The notes beneath the pieces are model-generated. The model did not search any database, had not been told where the DNA came from, and saw only the letters and a list, made by a program, of their open reading frames with translations. A stretch of 61,954 nucleotides of DNA from Gracilaria gracilis (taxonomy: Eukaryota > Rhodophyta > Florideophyceae > Gracilariales > Gracilariaceae): contig JARGSG010000142.1 of assembly GCA_030374805.1 (NCBI GenBank), forward strand, positions 1 through 61,954. The letters are read 5' to 3'. Made by a program: the position numbers and the translations under genes. Position 1 is the first letter of the stretch. The number at the start of each line of letters is the position of its first letter. Of this stretch, positions 9,896 through 19,820 are shown piece by piece.

Positions 9896-11075
9896 ATGTC
9901 TCGAAAACCGTCTGAAACGGAAGCTGCGGTTACTCGCAGTCGTTCCCACAGTGGTGGTGTCGCTGGGGATGATCGGTTCATCTCACGCATCCCCAGGTGT
10001 GCTGGCTCCACCCTTGGTGTGAATAATCCGTCCAAGACGTCGGACCAACAACCGTCGCACAGGACGCTTCCCTTTTCCCCGTTGCTTTCCCCTACTGATG
10101 GTGCTGGTCCGGCCCCGGCCGTTGCTGCCGCAGCTCCGTCTGCTACGGCTACACCCGCGGCCACGGTGGTTCAGCCCCATCGGGAGAAGGACAACACCCC
10201 CCAGGGTACAGGTCTGGACGAGCAGTTGCGTCAGCTGCGCACTGCTCACAACTCCCATGTAGGGGTGGTCAACATTCTACGCCAACAGGCGGAAGACTTC
10301 ACTGCAAAGGGTATTTCTGAGGATCTCCGTACGTTACGGTCGGACGTCAACAAAATGTTGGAGTGCTTTGGTCAACCCGCCGCCTTCGTAGAAGGAATTC
10401 AGGAACGATTTGATCGTGTAAGAGACCGCCTGGAGATGCTGGAGCAAATCATTTCTACGGACGCTGCCACTCCGGCGGAGCCGGTCGCTATATCGCACAG
10501 GGCCATGAACTCGGCACGCGAGAAGAACCGCCGCAGGCGGAAGAACCAATAGAACGATCAGAGTTCAGACTCCTCGACTTCGTCCGATGCGGACCCGCAC
10601 AATTCGGACAATGCTGACTCGTCAAACTCGTCGTCTGACGAAAACCGTGCTATACGGGCGTCACGCTCTAAGCGGTCTGCAGTCACGCAAGGTGCGGTTC
10701 GTGCTCGTACAAAAAATCGGAAGCACCCGGGCTTGAAAGTCCTGAAGCCCACCAACCCTCTCTACGAGAAGCTGTTGTCACACCGTTATTACCGTTTGGG
10801 AGACTCCTCTTTGGATCGAACTCCCCGTGGTATGGGAAAGGTGAAGGACTGCATCAAACGGATGCAGCTCTCGCTTCGCAACCAGTTGTTTACTGGAGAA
10901 GACCCAATCTTGGTGCTAGATTTTCTCGCCCGCCTCGTCGCGGAAGCCGATATACTCGGGATGAATGAGGGACAGGCCTCCATTGCCTTACCATATTTCT
11001 TACGTGGTGTGGCCGAGGACCAGTATCACTCTGTAAGAGGTTCTTCGCGTGCCTCCGAAAGAGAAGTGACTTGCT
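9896..11075 (+). pseudogene. gag: Gag of B-outer, first part
   Basis: Starts MSRKPSETEAAVTRSRS, the same start as in B-inner (30536). About 218 codons include an Ala/Pro-rich stretch and a coiled-coil-like helix (about 10290-10470, with RSDVNKMLECFG shared with B-inner). A TAG at 10550-10552 is followed in the same frame by a Ser/Asp-rich stretch and a capsid region containing SHRYYRLGDSSLDRTPRG. The frame is broken at 11075 by B-inner and continues as WPEAVQCLLRSY from 31418. The TAG lies within four codons of a TAA in B-inner's gag, so the two halves may be separate proteins or a readthrough pair. Function: particle formation. Confidence 0.75.
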
Positions 11076-11847
11076 TGTAGTGCAATAACCCAATGGGGAA
11101 AGAACCACGAAGAAGTTCGGGATCTTTCTCAGGCGAGGCAGCACAGTAGCAAAGCCCTTCCAGGGATGACACGACGGAGTCGGTTTGTAAGGCAAACACC
11201 ACCATTCACGACAGGCGTAGGAAGGTAAAGCAGAAGCTTGAATCCGTGTAAACGGTGCGTGCGTATCCTCAGATGAGGCGGTCTTCTACAGGCGTGGCAA
11301 GTGTAGACAGGTGTCAGCAAGAGCCGCAGGTCGCGGAGAACAACCCGAAAAAGGGGAAAATAGAAAGTGGAAGTCACGAGAGTGACGAAGAGAGACGGCA
11401 AGGCCGAGCAAATCATTATACAAGGCGAACGCGACAAATAGCGGTGTAATACTTTCACAATTGGGTTCGTTTAGTTGACGCAGGGCGGATAGACGGTCCG
11501 TATGGTACGGGATATCCCTCCGAGGAGGATTTGAATACCGCCGAAGGCGAAGAGTCTAGAGCCAACCCTGGTTGCGGAGATTTACTTGGTGGCAGGGCCC
11601 AGTTGCCCCGACACTATATAGTGTGTAGCTAACCTTCCGTACTGTGCGGCAAATACTATAATAATCTAGAATACTCCCATAAAGGGTACAGAACTACCAG
11701 CAATGCTGTGCCAACCTCCTGGACTCTGCCATGTCCCACGTGTCCCATGCACCAACGTGGCCATCGTATGTAGTCATAATTAACCCAGCCGACATGTCGG
11801 AAATTAACTAAGTCGCAAGAATCTCTCGAGGAGGGCGTTGCAATTCA
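11076..11847 (-). repeat. 3' LTR of B-inner (772 bp)
   Basis: Matches 30643-31412 throughout. A TATA-type box lies in the palindrome ACACTATATAGTGT near 11610-11625, read on the minus strand. The terminal inverted motif is TGTAGTGCAA / TGAATTGCAA. Confidence 0.9.
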
Positions 11848-11862
11848 TATTCCCCTCCTCAG
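11848..11862 (-). other. Polypurine tract of B-inner
   Basis: On the minus strand GAGGAGGGGAATA directly precedes the 3' LTR. This is the expected plus-strand primer site, and it shows that the internal region begins at 11848. Confidence 0.7.
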
Positions 11863-11895
11863 CCGAGGGCGCGACGGTTTTTTGCGAGCGACGCG

Positions 11896-13945
11896 ATGGC
11901 GGACCAAGACTAAATAGAAACGCCCTCCTCCAGCTCGCCGGCAATTCCCTTCGACACAGCGCACACCACACCTGCCTACGAAGCGCATACTCCTTCACAA
12001 GGCGAATCCCTCCGACAACTCGTTCCACGAGCCTCACCAACGCACTCAACTCCCCCGGCCACGCCGGTTATCGACTTGACGAGTACCGAGATGTCTGGTC
12101 AGCAACCGAACCACCCTCCGCAAAGATACGTCACCGGCTTCCGGTCCATTCCCCTGCCACAGAGCAACACCAACCAACAACTTCCGCAAGGCGGCAACCA
12201 ACCTGCGCAAGCAGGGAAGCTTCCGACGACGCAGCCCACAGCTCAGCCGTTTAACTAACCCGTTGCGGGGGCAGGCCTGCAAGTGCCTCACCTGAGGGCG
12301 GGATTCATACCAGCCGGCACCTCGGTGCCCATCTGGCCGCATTACGATACCCTGGTGGGGCTGAATCCGAACAATTGGTCACACGCCCTCAGGTTCAGGC
12401 ACGCGCCCTGTTATCATCCATTGGCATTCCTCAATGAGGCATTGGTAATGGCGTACGCTGATGCGACCAACACCCTTCCGGGGGACCTAGCCGCCGACGT
12501 CACAGGGTCGTGGGATTGGAGGAACCGCGTAGCGATTTCTACCCATCAAATCCGTCGTGACGGCGGACAATCGGTGGCTAGCGCACACGCAGCGCTCGTC
12601 ATGCTCGGTTACCAACGGCTTCGCCGGGCTCCATTCGAGTTTCCCATCCCCGCGGGGTACGACTTTGAAGTCGCTTTTTACTGCACACGCGAAGAGATGA
12701 CGTACTGCGACCGCCTCGCGGCGTTAGAAACCTTCGCATGGAGGAACTTTCCCGCAGCGCGGCAGGCAGCCATGTGCTGGGAGCGACCGATACTTCGGGC
12801 TGAGTTCCGCTACCTTCCCCGGGCATCCCGGTCGAACTTCCTTCAGAACTTCATCCTTTATGAACGGCGTTGGCGCTCCCGATTCGGGTTCTTCGTTCCA
12901 TACCAGAACGTGGAGGTAGAGCGCATCGCTGCACCTCACCGACGTGGTCGGTACGTCCCACTCCCAGAGTGGTGGTCCTCCCTGGAGGCGTGCCGTGGGT
13001 GCTATGTTGAACTGCCCCCGGTCTTCACCTATATGGGGTCGTTCCTCCTCACGGATCCCCGGTCGGGGCTATGGTCGGCTGTGCTGACCGAGTGGACTAC
13101 CCGCTTCGCGGCATACATCCTCACCGAGGCCTACGACCAGTATCGGCTTTGGTACGTACAACCCCGCGTGCGAGCGGCCATCCGTAGCCTGGACTTGCGA
13201 GTCCCCCTTGGGGGCACTTCCGACGAGGAAGAAATGTTGAGGCTACTGGATTACATCGAGAACGTTCGGTGGGAAGAGGTTCCCATCGAACAAAGTGGCC
13301 GTAGAGACGGTGACAGTGGCAATTCCGGCCCCGGACTCGGGTGCAATACCCCACTCGCCGGCGACTTCGTATATTTCGACCCGTGGGACTACCGGGAGAT
13401 CAGCCGCAAAGAAGAGGAAGAATTCCGGGTGCCCCGCGTGAAATCCCCAGCGACCACCCGTGAGGGTATGTCGACTCGGACGATTATTATCTCGCTTACA
13501 GCGGGAGAGATCCAATGGTGGATAACGACCGCGATGCATCGGTCGAGACGGTCGAAGACGACGGTGACGAAGCCGACGCGATCGGGAATGACAACCAAGT
13601 TGACAACGCTCCGGCGGATCCGGGTTCGAACACTCCAGCTGATCCCAATACGGAGCAGTCCGCTGCGGCGGTGACGACGGAACAAGAGGATGGTCTCCCT
13701 CCGCCTTCGGCGAGCGCCGGATCAGGCAATCCCAGTTCTGGGCCGCTGAATGAGCACGAGATCATAGCCCGCTTCCTGCGTGCTGCAGGTCTCAGCGCTA
13801 CCGAAGCTTCGGGTGATGTCGTCGAAATGGCGGATGCCTTGGCGAACCGCCTCGGTGGGGTGCTTCACCTAGTGGGAGTAGTGGCTCGAACCACTAGTGC
13901 CCATCTCGGGTTGTCTTCCCGTTCGACCGGCTTTTCCATGACAAC
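11896..13945 (+). pseudogene. Long antisense accessory ORF of B-inner
   Basis: Runs opposite to gag-pol, from about 50 bp inside the polypurine tract toward the chromodomain. One frame holds ATG at 11896 (MADQD), a TAA six codons in, then open to a TAA at 12256-12258, then open through 13470. After that the sensible reading moves by a frameshift to the frame carrying GYVDSDDYYLAYSGRDP and an acidic, Glu/Asp-rich tail to 13945. In all it is about 680 codons. The N-terminal part is Pro/Gln/Ser/Thr-rich with PVIDLTS, which looks like a SUMO-interaction motif. The core (12283-13440) is Trp/Tyr/Arg-rich and looks globular; the tail is acidic. I recognise no family. The last codons (TPVFSEC) lie in the end of the inserted 8.3-kb segment, so the natural C-terminus is lost. 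It could be an accessory protein of the element or a captured gene. Confidence 0.55.
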
Positions 13946-14040
13946 GCCGGTGTTCTCGGAATGCTAGTTTAGTATGCTAGATCGCTCGTTATGAAAATAA
14001 AAGTCCGAAAAAACTAGCAATTTCGCAGATTGCGCTAGTT
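13946..14040 (+). repeat. Left inverted end and subterminal repeats of the 8.3-kb segment
   Basis: Terminal GTGTTCTCGGAATGCTAGTTT followed by further CTAGC-containing words at 13975, 14012 and 14033. A short A-run/T-run palindrome lies at about 14049-14064. Confidence 0.6.
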
Positions 14041-14298
14041 GGCAAAGCAAAAAAAAATTTTTTTGGAAATCGCATTTCCACGTGCCGCAGTTTGAACTCC
14101 ATTTGTTGAAGTTGTATGCTACTTTGCAGTTCGTGCACCAATTCCCGTTACCTCAAATTCGCCGCAGTGGTCAATATCACTCTAAAAATTTACTCTGAGG
14201 TCACCAGCGCTGGTTTATTCCAACTCGGCATTTGGATCCTGAGTCTTAGATTCCCTAAATGTCAAGTTAAAGAAGTCCAACGAACAACTCTCCCCATT

Positions 14299-15236
14299 CT
14301 AATACATCCTCCTAGCCCCAAAGCAGCTTCCTACCCCTCCCAGCCTCTTCTTTTCCTGCTCCTCCAATATACGCTCCGCCGTCCTCGTAGCCGCCGCCGC
14401 ACTCCCGAACCCCACCAACGGCGCCCCACCCGGCAGCTGCGGCGGCACAAACACCTTCCCATCCTCGTCCACCATCATACCACCCTTCCTCCTCTTCTTC
14501 AGTCGACTCCCCATACCTTCTCCTCCCTTCTCTTCTCCCCCCCTCTCCCTCACACTCCCCCGCCAACCCCGAGAACCAGCGGACACCGGTGACCCTTTTC
14601 CTGCTCCCTCTCCCACCCCTACTCCCCCTCCTCTCACCATTTTCTTCAACTCCAACATCAATTTGCCCGCCTTCTCCACCTGTCCCACTTGCTGCTCCAA
14701 CACTTCAACCCTACCCTTCAGCCCCATGTTCTCCCTCCACAGCCTCAGGCTACCCGGCTCCCTCCCCACGCACTCCAACATCCCATTCACATGTCCGACA
14801 GCCCCACCCCAGTCAACTTCATCCTCTTCCGAATCGTCGAAATCAATTCCATTGGCAAACCAACCACCGACACACTCAGCACCACCCCTCCCATGTCTGC
14901 CACCATCTCCGATAGCATGTCGTCCAAACTCCCCCCAAGCTTCCTCACCCGTTCCTCCATCTCCCCCATAAACCTTCTCTCCGGTCCTCCTCCCCCATCC
15001 CCATTACAAACACTCTGACTCACAAAAACTCCCTCAGTACCCCCTCCCTCTCGCGGCGGCGTCTCTGGCACTTCTGTCCTATGCAGCAGAGCCATTAGCT
15101 CCTCGTCACCAACGTATCCAATCGACATCCCGAGAAAAGACGGCGTCCTGCGATAAATGACTTGAACAGACCTGAGCGACTCACAACAACTCTCGTCCTT
15201 CCCACCCCTGATCACAGCCATTGCACTCGTGGCCAC
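14299..15236 (-). pseudogene. Unknown gene with coiled coil, two frames
   Basis: The first part (15236-14787) starts MATSAMAVIRGGKDESC and reads as a plausible globular domain containing RTPSFLGMSIGYVGDEELM. The second part (14787-14299), in another frame, has a heptad-like helix (MGLKGRVEVLEQQVGQVEKA), Gly-rich spacers, a basic cluster RLKKRRKGG and a C-terminal helix. The frame change near 14790 means a frameshift or an unseen intron. Codon use is strongly purine-biased on this strand, unlike the flanking retroelement. I recognise no family; a nuclear protein is a guess from the basic cluster. Confidence 0.4.
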
Positions 15237-15643
15237 ACACCCCTCTACCCCGCAGGCCTATTTGCATCACAATTTTCTATACCTCAATTTCCGGCCAATC
15301 CCTAAAAACTCCATTTTCCCCCGATATTTCCCTATTTTCGTTTTTTCCTTTCAGTACCATCCCACGAAAGCCCTCTATAGCGCCCGTTTCTTAACTCCTT
15401 ACCATAACATCTTCCCCTTTATACTTCCTTTCGATACATATCTTTTCATAAAACATTCATCAGTCCTAATCCCTTGATACCCACCTAACTCATTCTTTCA
15501 ACTACTTAGTCATAAAAACTATCTTTTCCTTTGAAACCACTTTATCGATATATACATCTGCAACGTCGTTCTATACTTAAGCCTCTCCCCCTTCTTCTCC
15601 TGTAGCACAATATCTCCTCACAGCATCCAACAAATTCGACATA

Positions 15644-16475
15644 ATGAGCTCGCCTTACTCTTCTCACCGTTTCTCTCACACCACAGCAATTGTTGTATGC
15701 GGAGGCGCATTGGCTTCATGCGTTACGAGCACGGAACCCCTCAAAATACCATTCCTTCACTCCAAGATTTCGTAGCCATACACAGCATTCCGCAAGGTCC
15801 CATTTTCTTCTACGGCAGGACCAACTTGTTGGAAACAGTAATTCGCTTATGCCCTACATCTCGTAGACAAGACTTGGTCTTCATTCAGAACGGCCACATT
15901 CTTCCCATTCTCTCAAGACATGGTCTTCATCACACCACACGAGCAGTTCTTTACATCGCTGTACCCACTCTCGGCGCACCTCCACAGGATGGCGTCACCC
16001 CTTTTACTCCCAACGGCCTCACAACTGTCACCAGAAAATGGGCTTTCGCACTAGCACAGCGCTTTTTTAACGCAGATCTCACTTGCAATATCGTTGACGA
16101 AGAGCCTTTTCTAAATCTTACTACGAAAAGCTCGTCTGGATCTCTTCATTTAACCTAGTTGGTTCTTTCCACGACTTCATTACCATGCATGACGTGGCCA
16201 CCGTCTAAAATACCATAGTCTCAACGATAATGAAGAAACTCCTGGGCATAGTCTCCTCCAAGACAGGTATCTCCTACAAGATCCCCTCCACAGTGCAATC
16301 CCTCCTCGCCTACGGAAGCACTCTTACCTTCTTCCCCGCCTTATTTTCTGAGTACGAATTCAGAAATGCTTACTTCTACCTTTCCTCCGAGGATACCAAG
16401 AGAGCGGGGTTGCCTGACCCTGCCCCTTTTCACACCAACTATGTCAATGTCCTTAGAAATGACATCCTCTTTTAG
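15644..16475 (+). pseudogene. NAD(P)-binding, ketopantoate-reductase-like protein, broken
   Basis: The N-terminal frame from ATG 15644 has TAIVVCGGALAS, a Rossmann-type nucleotide-binding start. After a frameshift near 15710 the next frame carries SRRQDLVFIQNGHILP, a signature I associate with a plant/algal family annotated as 6-phosphogluconate-dehydrogenase-like or ketopantoate-reductase-like. A second frameshift near 16110 leads to YEKLVWISSFNLVGSFHD, then TMHDVATV and a TAA at 16206-16208. The same frame continues from 16230 as KKLLGIVSSKTGIS, with a C-terminal motif AYFYLSSEDTKRAGLPDPAPFHTNYV typical of the family's end. Family enzymes are thought to be oxidoreductases. Two frameshifts and one stop make this copy inactive. 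No introns are visible, so it may be a retrocopy. Confidence 0.65.
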
Positions 16476-16677
16476 TACCAGTACACCTTTGCTCTCTTCT
16501 TGTAAAAAAATATCTTCGCACAATACTCTCTCTCCTTATCCCACGTTTTGTAACTTATTTTCTTTCTTCAACAATCTTTTTATGCTCACATCACATCAAA
16601 AAATTCGTTCATTTATCATTATTAGTGAAGTCACCTCACTCTCACACACAGAACACTACATGCCCTACATGGTATAT

Positions 16678-17145
16678 CTAGTCCTCCTCATAATCCATTA
16701 TCATCGGTCCCTTCTCGTAGTCACCATCCGTGTTATCAGCCTTATTGCCTTGTACCTCGTCATCTTCCTCTTCGTAATCCTCCTCTCCAACTTCCTTTTC
16801 CTCCATTTCCAAGTTGCTCACAGAACTGTCCTCCTCGTCTAGCTGGTCGTTTGGGTCTTCCCCGAGTCCAAATCCCGCATCTAAGAAGTTGGGCCGAAAA
16901 GCAGGCTGCCTGTGCACCGCATCAGGGAGCTTGTATTCTTTGGGCACAAAGTATATGTGATACCGTAGACAATTCTCCTTCACCAGCGCATCCATGTACC
17001 CAGCCCCGGCATGAAACACATCACCCCTTCCAATAAACATGGAGTACGGTGGAACCCTGAACTTCTTCAAAACCATCGTACGAGACAGCCTCTTCAAACT
17101 TTTGTCATCCGTCACATACATATTATATGACCTCTCACATACCAT
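16678..17145 (-). pseudogene. C-terminal part of an unknown protein, possibly a dioxygenase-like beta-helix fold
   Basis: Contains FRVPPYSMFIGRGDVFHAGAGY and later CLRYHIYFVP with KLPDAVH. The order GD-x-x-HAGAGY then Arg-x-His resembles the distal His and Arg of 2-oxoglutarate/Fe-type double-stranded beta-helix enzymes, but the proximal metal site is not visible. The last 50 residues are Glu/Asp-rich. The same frame extends upstream to about 17205 (GILYDGLRGELFYD) before a stop. The N-terminal half is missing or in another frame. Function is uncertain. Confidence 0.35.
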
Positions 17146-17579
17146 ATCATAAAAGAGCTCCCCCCGGAGGCCATCATAAAGAATCCCGGAATCTCCCCGT
17201 TGTTCTTCTCCTTATTCGTCCATTTCTGACGCCTCGCTGTTCCTCTTCGATCGTGCTGACTCCTGCCTCCTTTTATAGTTCAGAGGGGCAATGTTGGATA
17301 CAAAGGGTTCAAACAATTCGAAACGTGGGTTACGACCGTCGAGAATGCTCGAAAGAACGTATAATGGACGTACACTTCTCAATCACGTTCGTGGCCTTCA
17401 GTTCTTGACCGAACAATGCGCCAGCTCAATATAGGTTTGAACTCAAGTGGTTTCGTATTTCACGTTTTATAATTCACTATCGCTTTATTTAGAAAGTTAC
17501 ATGATCGTCATAACTACTACGTACGTGTAGCTTTAGAATAAAGGCACCCAATTTTGAAGGAAAAAAGAATTGAATTGCG
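17146..17579. other. No recognisable gene
   Basis: Short ORFs only. The part near 17200 may be decayed upstream sequence of the neighbouring minus-strand gene. Confidence 0.3.
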
Positions 17580-19400
17580 TCCGTTAAGTTGGCGCAAGGA
17601 CAGCGGGCCGGGGTGGAGTGGCGCTTCATCAGTGCCCTGATGAAGCGCCACTCCACCCCGGACCGCTTTCCATTCGCCATGGCCGATGAAGCTGGACGAC
17701 ACCTCGGACGACGGTCCACGCGCCCTGGTCATTGAAGCAGGAGGACACTACGGACCCCCATTGTTCTGGTAGAAGATGAATTCTATATCAGAAACTTTAC
17801 ATCCCCTAAAACTAAATATGTTAGTTCTACGAACAACCCCGTTTAATCTCCCGTCGTTTTCTATCTCAATTTCCAAGGTACTAACGGATTAGTTACATGG
17901 CTACACAATGGTACTACCATGTATAGCATAAAATCCCGTACCAGTTTTTAAGCAACATAGAAATACTTATTATTATCCCGGCCAGGGTGTTTGGGTAGCT
18001 GAACGAAATCGACCAGCGCTTCATCAAGGCATCGATGGGGCCCGACTTCACTTTGACCGCTGTCCACGGCGCGTAGATGACGGACTGAAATGAGGTTTCA
18101 ACAGTGCATCGATGAAGTGCCCCTCGAGCTTGGTTCCTTTCCAGCGGCCCATCCATAACTGCAAATGCTGCCACGCAGATTCTCATACACGACAACGAAA
18201 AGCAGTTGTACGCGCGCGCCACTCGAGAGGTGCTACACATGCGGGGCACAGTAGCAGTACCACGCGCGCCCCGGATGCAGTGTTGTAGGACCGACTGGGT
18301 CTGCAATGCAAAAAAATTGTAATTTTTTGGACAGCGGTCCGATGTGCAGAGGCGCTTCATCACGGCCGTGATGAAGCGCTACTCCACCCCGGACCGCTGT
18401 CTGGCCCACTGTGTAGACCGCGGTCGTGGACGAGTTTCGAGGGTTTCCAGGCACCCCAGAACCGTTTATTGGCACTACTTGAAGTGCATATGCAAGGACG
18501 TACGCCAAACAAAACAGGCCGAAGTAGAGCAGATGTTCTCACATTTCACAATCAGCATTCAAGGCCAGTACATCGTGGATCTCAATGCAGCTTAGATTCG
18601 ACACCAAATGCGTGTGTGAAGCGGAGCATAATTGTGTACCTCTTCATCAGTGCAAAGATGAAGCACCGCTCTACCTCGGTTCGCAGTCCAGTGGTGCAGA
18701 CCTCCAAAAACTACCAATTCTATTTGCAAATGAACAGCGTACCGGAGTGGTATAGCGTTTCATCGGTGTACCTATGAAGCGCAACTCCACTTTGGTCCAC
18801 TGTCAAACCTTGCTGTCGGCTTTCTTATTTCTATGGTTGGAGGATCTGGTCAGCTTTGCGCTCCATTAAAAGAAGCGATAACACGCAAGATTAGCCACAC
18901 GATTAAGGTGTTTCGGGTCTATTGGAAGGTCTTTGAGGTTCCTGCAGCCTAATTTGATAACAATGGAAAGCCTATGATCCAAAATGGGACCCATGCAAAT
19001 TCGAGAACCTGGTCTGTAGCTTTGGGTTTCCATACTTCATAAAACACTTATTGTGTTCATTACACATCCCAGGTTGTTCTTTACTTATTGTACACCATCC
19101 CATGATATTAGATAGGATCTGAGTGTTCTTTTGGGTAGCAATGAAGTGTGAATAGAGTAACAATATTGTCACACAATCAAGCTAACATGTCATTTCTGGC
19201 AGCCCTTTGCTATAGATAGTACAAGTATTGATAGCGTGAGATATATATAGATTAAGCGCCAGTCCACCCCGGTCCACTGTCGGCTCCTCGTGGCAAGCCA
19301 AAAACATATTCCTATTTGGCCTGGACAGCATACTAGGGTGGGGTTAAGCTTAATCGGGACCCCGATGAATCGCCACTGCACCCCGCTCGACTGTACAGAA
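17580..19400. repeat. Array of about eight degenerate hairpin repeats
   Basis: The core is a palindrome whose right arm reads TGATGAAGCGCCACTCCACC followed by CCGGACCGCTGTC. Best copies: 17602-17631 with 17638-17667 (30-bp arms, one mismatch, 6-base loop) and 18328-18365 with 18366-18403 (38-bp arms, several mismatches, no loop). Decayed copies lie at about 18014-18072, 18094-18150, 18635-18700, 18745-18815, 19245-19290 and 19335-19395. Between some copies an A-rich linker recurs (CCAAAAAC, AATTCTATTTG). No gene lies within. Confidence 0.65.
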
Positions 19401-19820
19401 AGCATTCACTTCCGTACCTTGTAAAAATGTCCACTTGTATGGAGGGCCTCTGGCTACTTTACGTTGTACACGTCTCTAATGTTTTGTAGCGCGTATTTAC
19501 GCACTCCTGCCCTTCCGCGGAATTCCATGGTAAGCGGAACGCTCCTTACCACCCCGTTACGGTTTCACGGGATATGATCTTTATCTGCCACAGCAAGCGC
19601 GTGGGTCTCTTGCTCGTTACAGAACATGAATATATCTCTGCGCACCGTATGGGTGAGGTGGACTATCCGTACTTGTTCTGTTGACCGGACGGAGTAACAC
19701 ACGAGGTACGTTCAAAGATCTTGGTCTTTCTTTCCCAGTTATGTTAACTGGGGCACTTTGTGTGATTTCGATGCTAGTGAGTACTCATTGAGCGGTAGTG
19801 AAAGGTTTGTGAAACTGAAA
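19401..19820. other. No recognisable gene
   Basis: Unique-looking sequence between the hairpin array and the purine-rich region; short ORFs only. Confidence 0.3.

Larger units (their letters stand above)
9009..11075 (+). mobile_element. Ty3/Gypsy element B-outer, left part
   Basis: Plus-strand element with 5' LTR, primer-binding site and gag, interrupted at 11075 by B-inner. The gag frame resumes exactly after the target duplication at 31418. The 3' end is missing: homology stops in RT near 34675. Confidence 0.85.

Noticed and set aside
13471..13674. Arg/Thr-rich C-terminus of the 463-codon ORF
   Set aside because: The acidic reading in the neighbouring frame continues the protein's character, so this tail is a frameshift product.
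14116..15018. Plus-strand Pro/Ser/His-rich ORFs
   Set aside because: Low-complexity readings opposite a purine-rich minus-strand gene; no domain structure.
17580..19400. CRISPR-like array
   Set aside because: Copies are unevenly spaced and degenerate, there are no uniform spacers or cas genes, and the DNA is eukaryotic.
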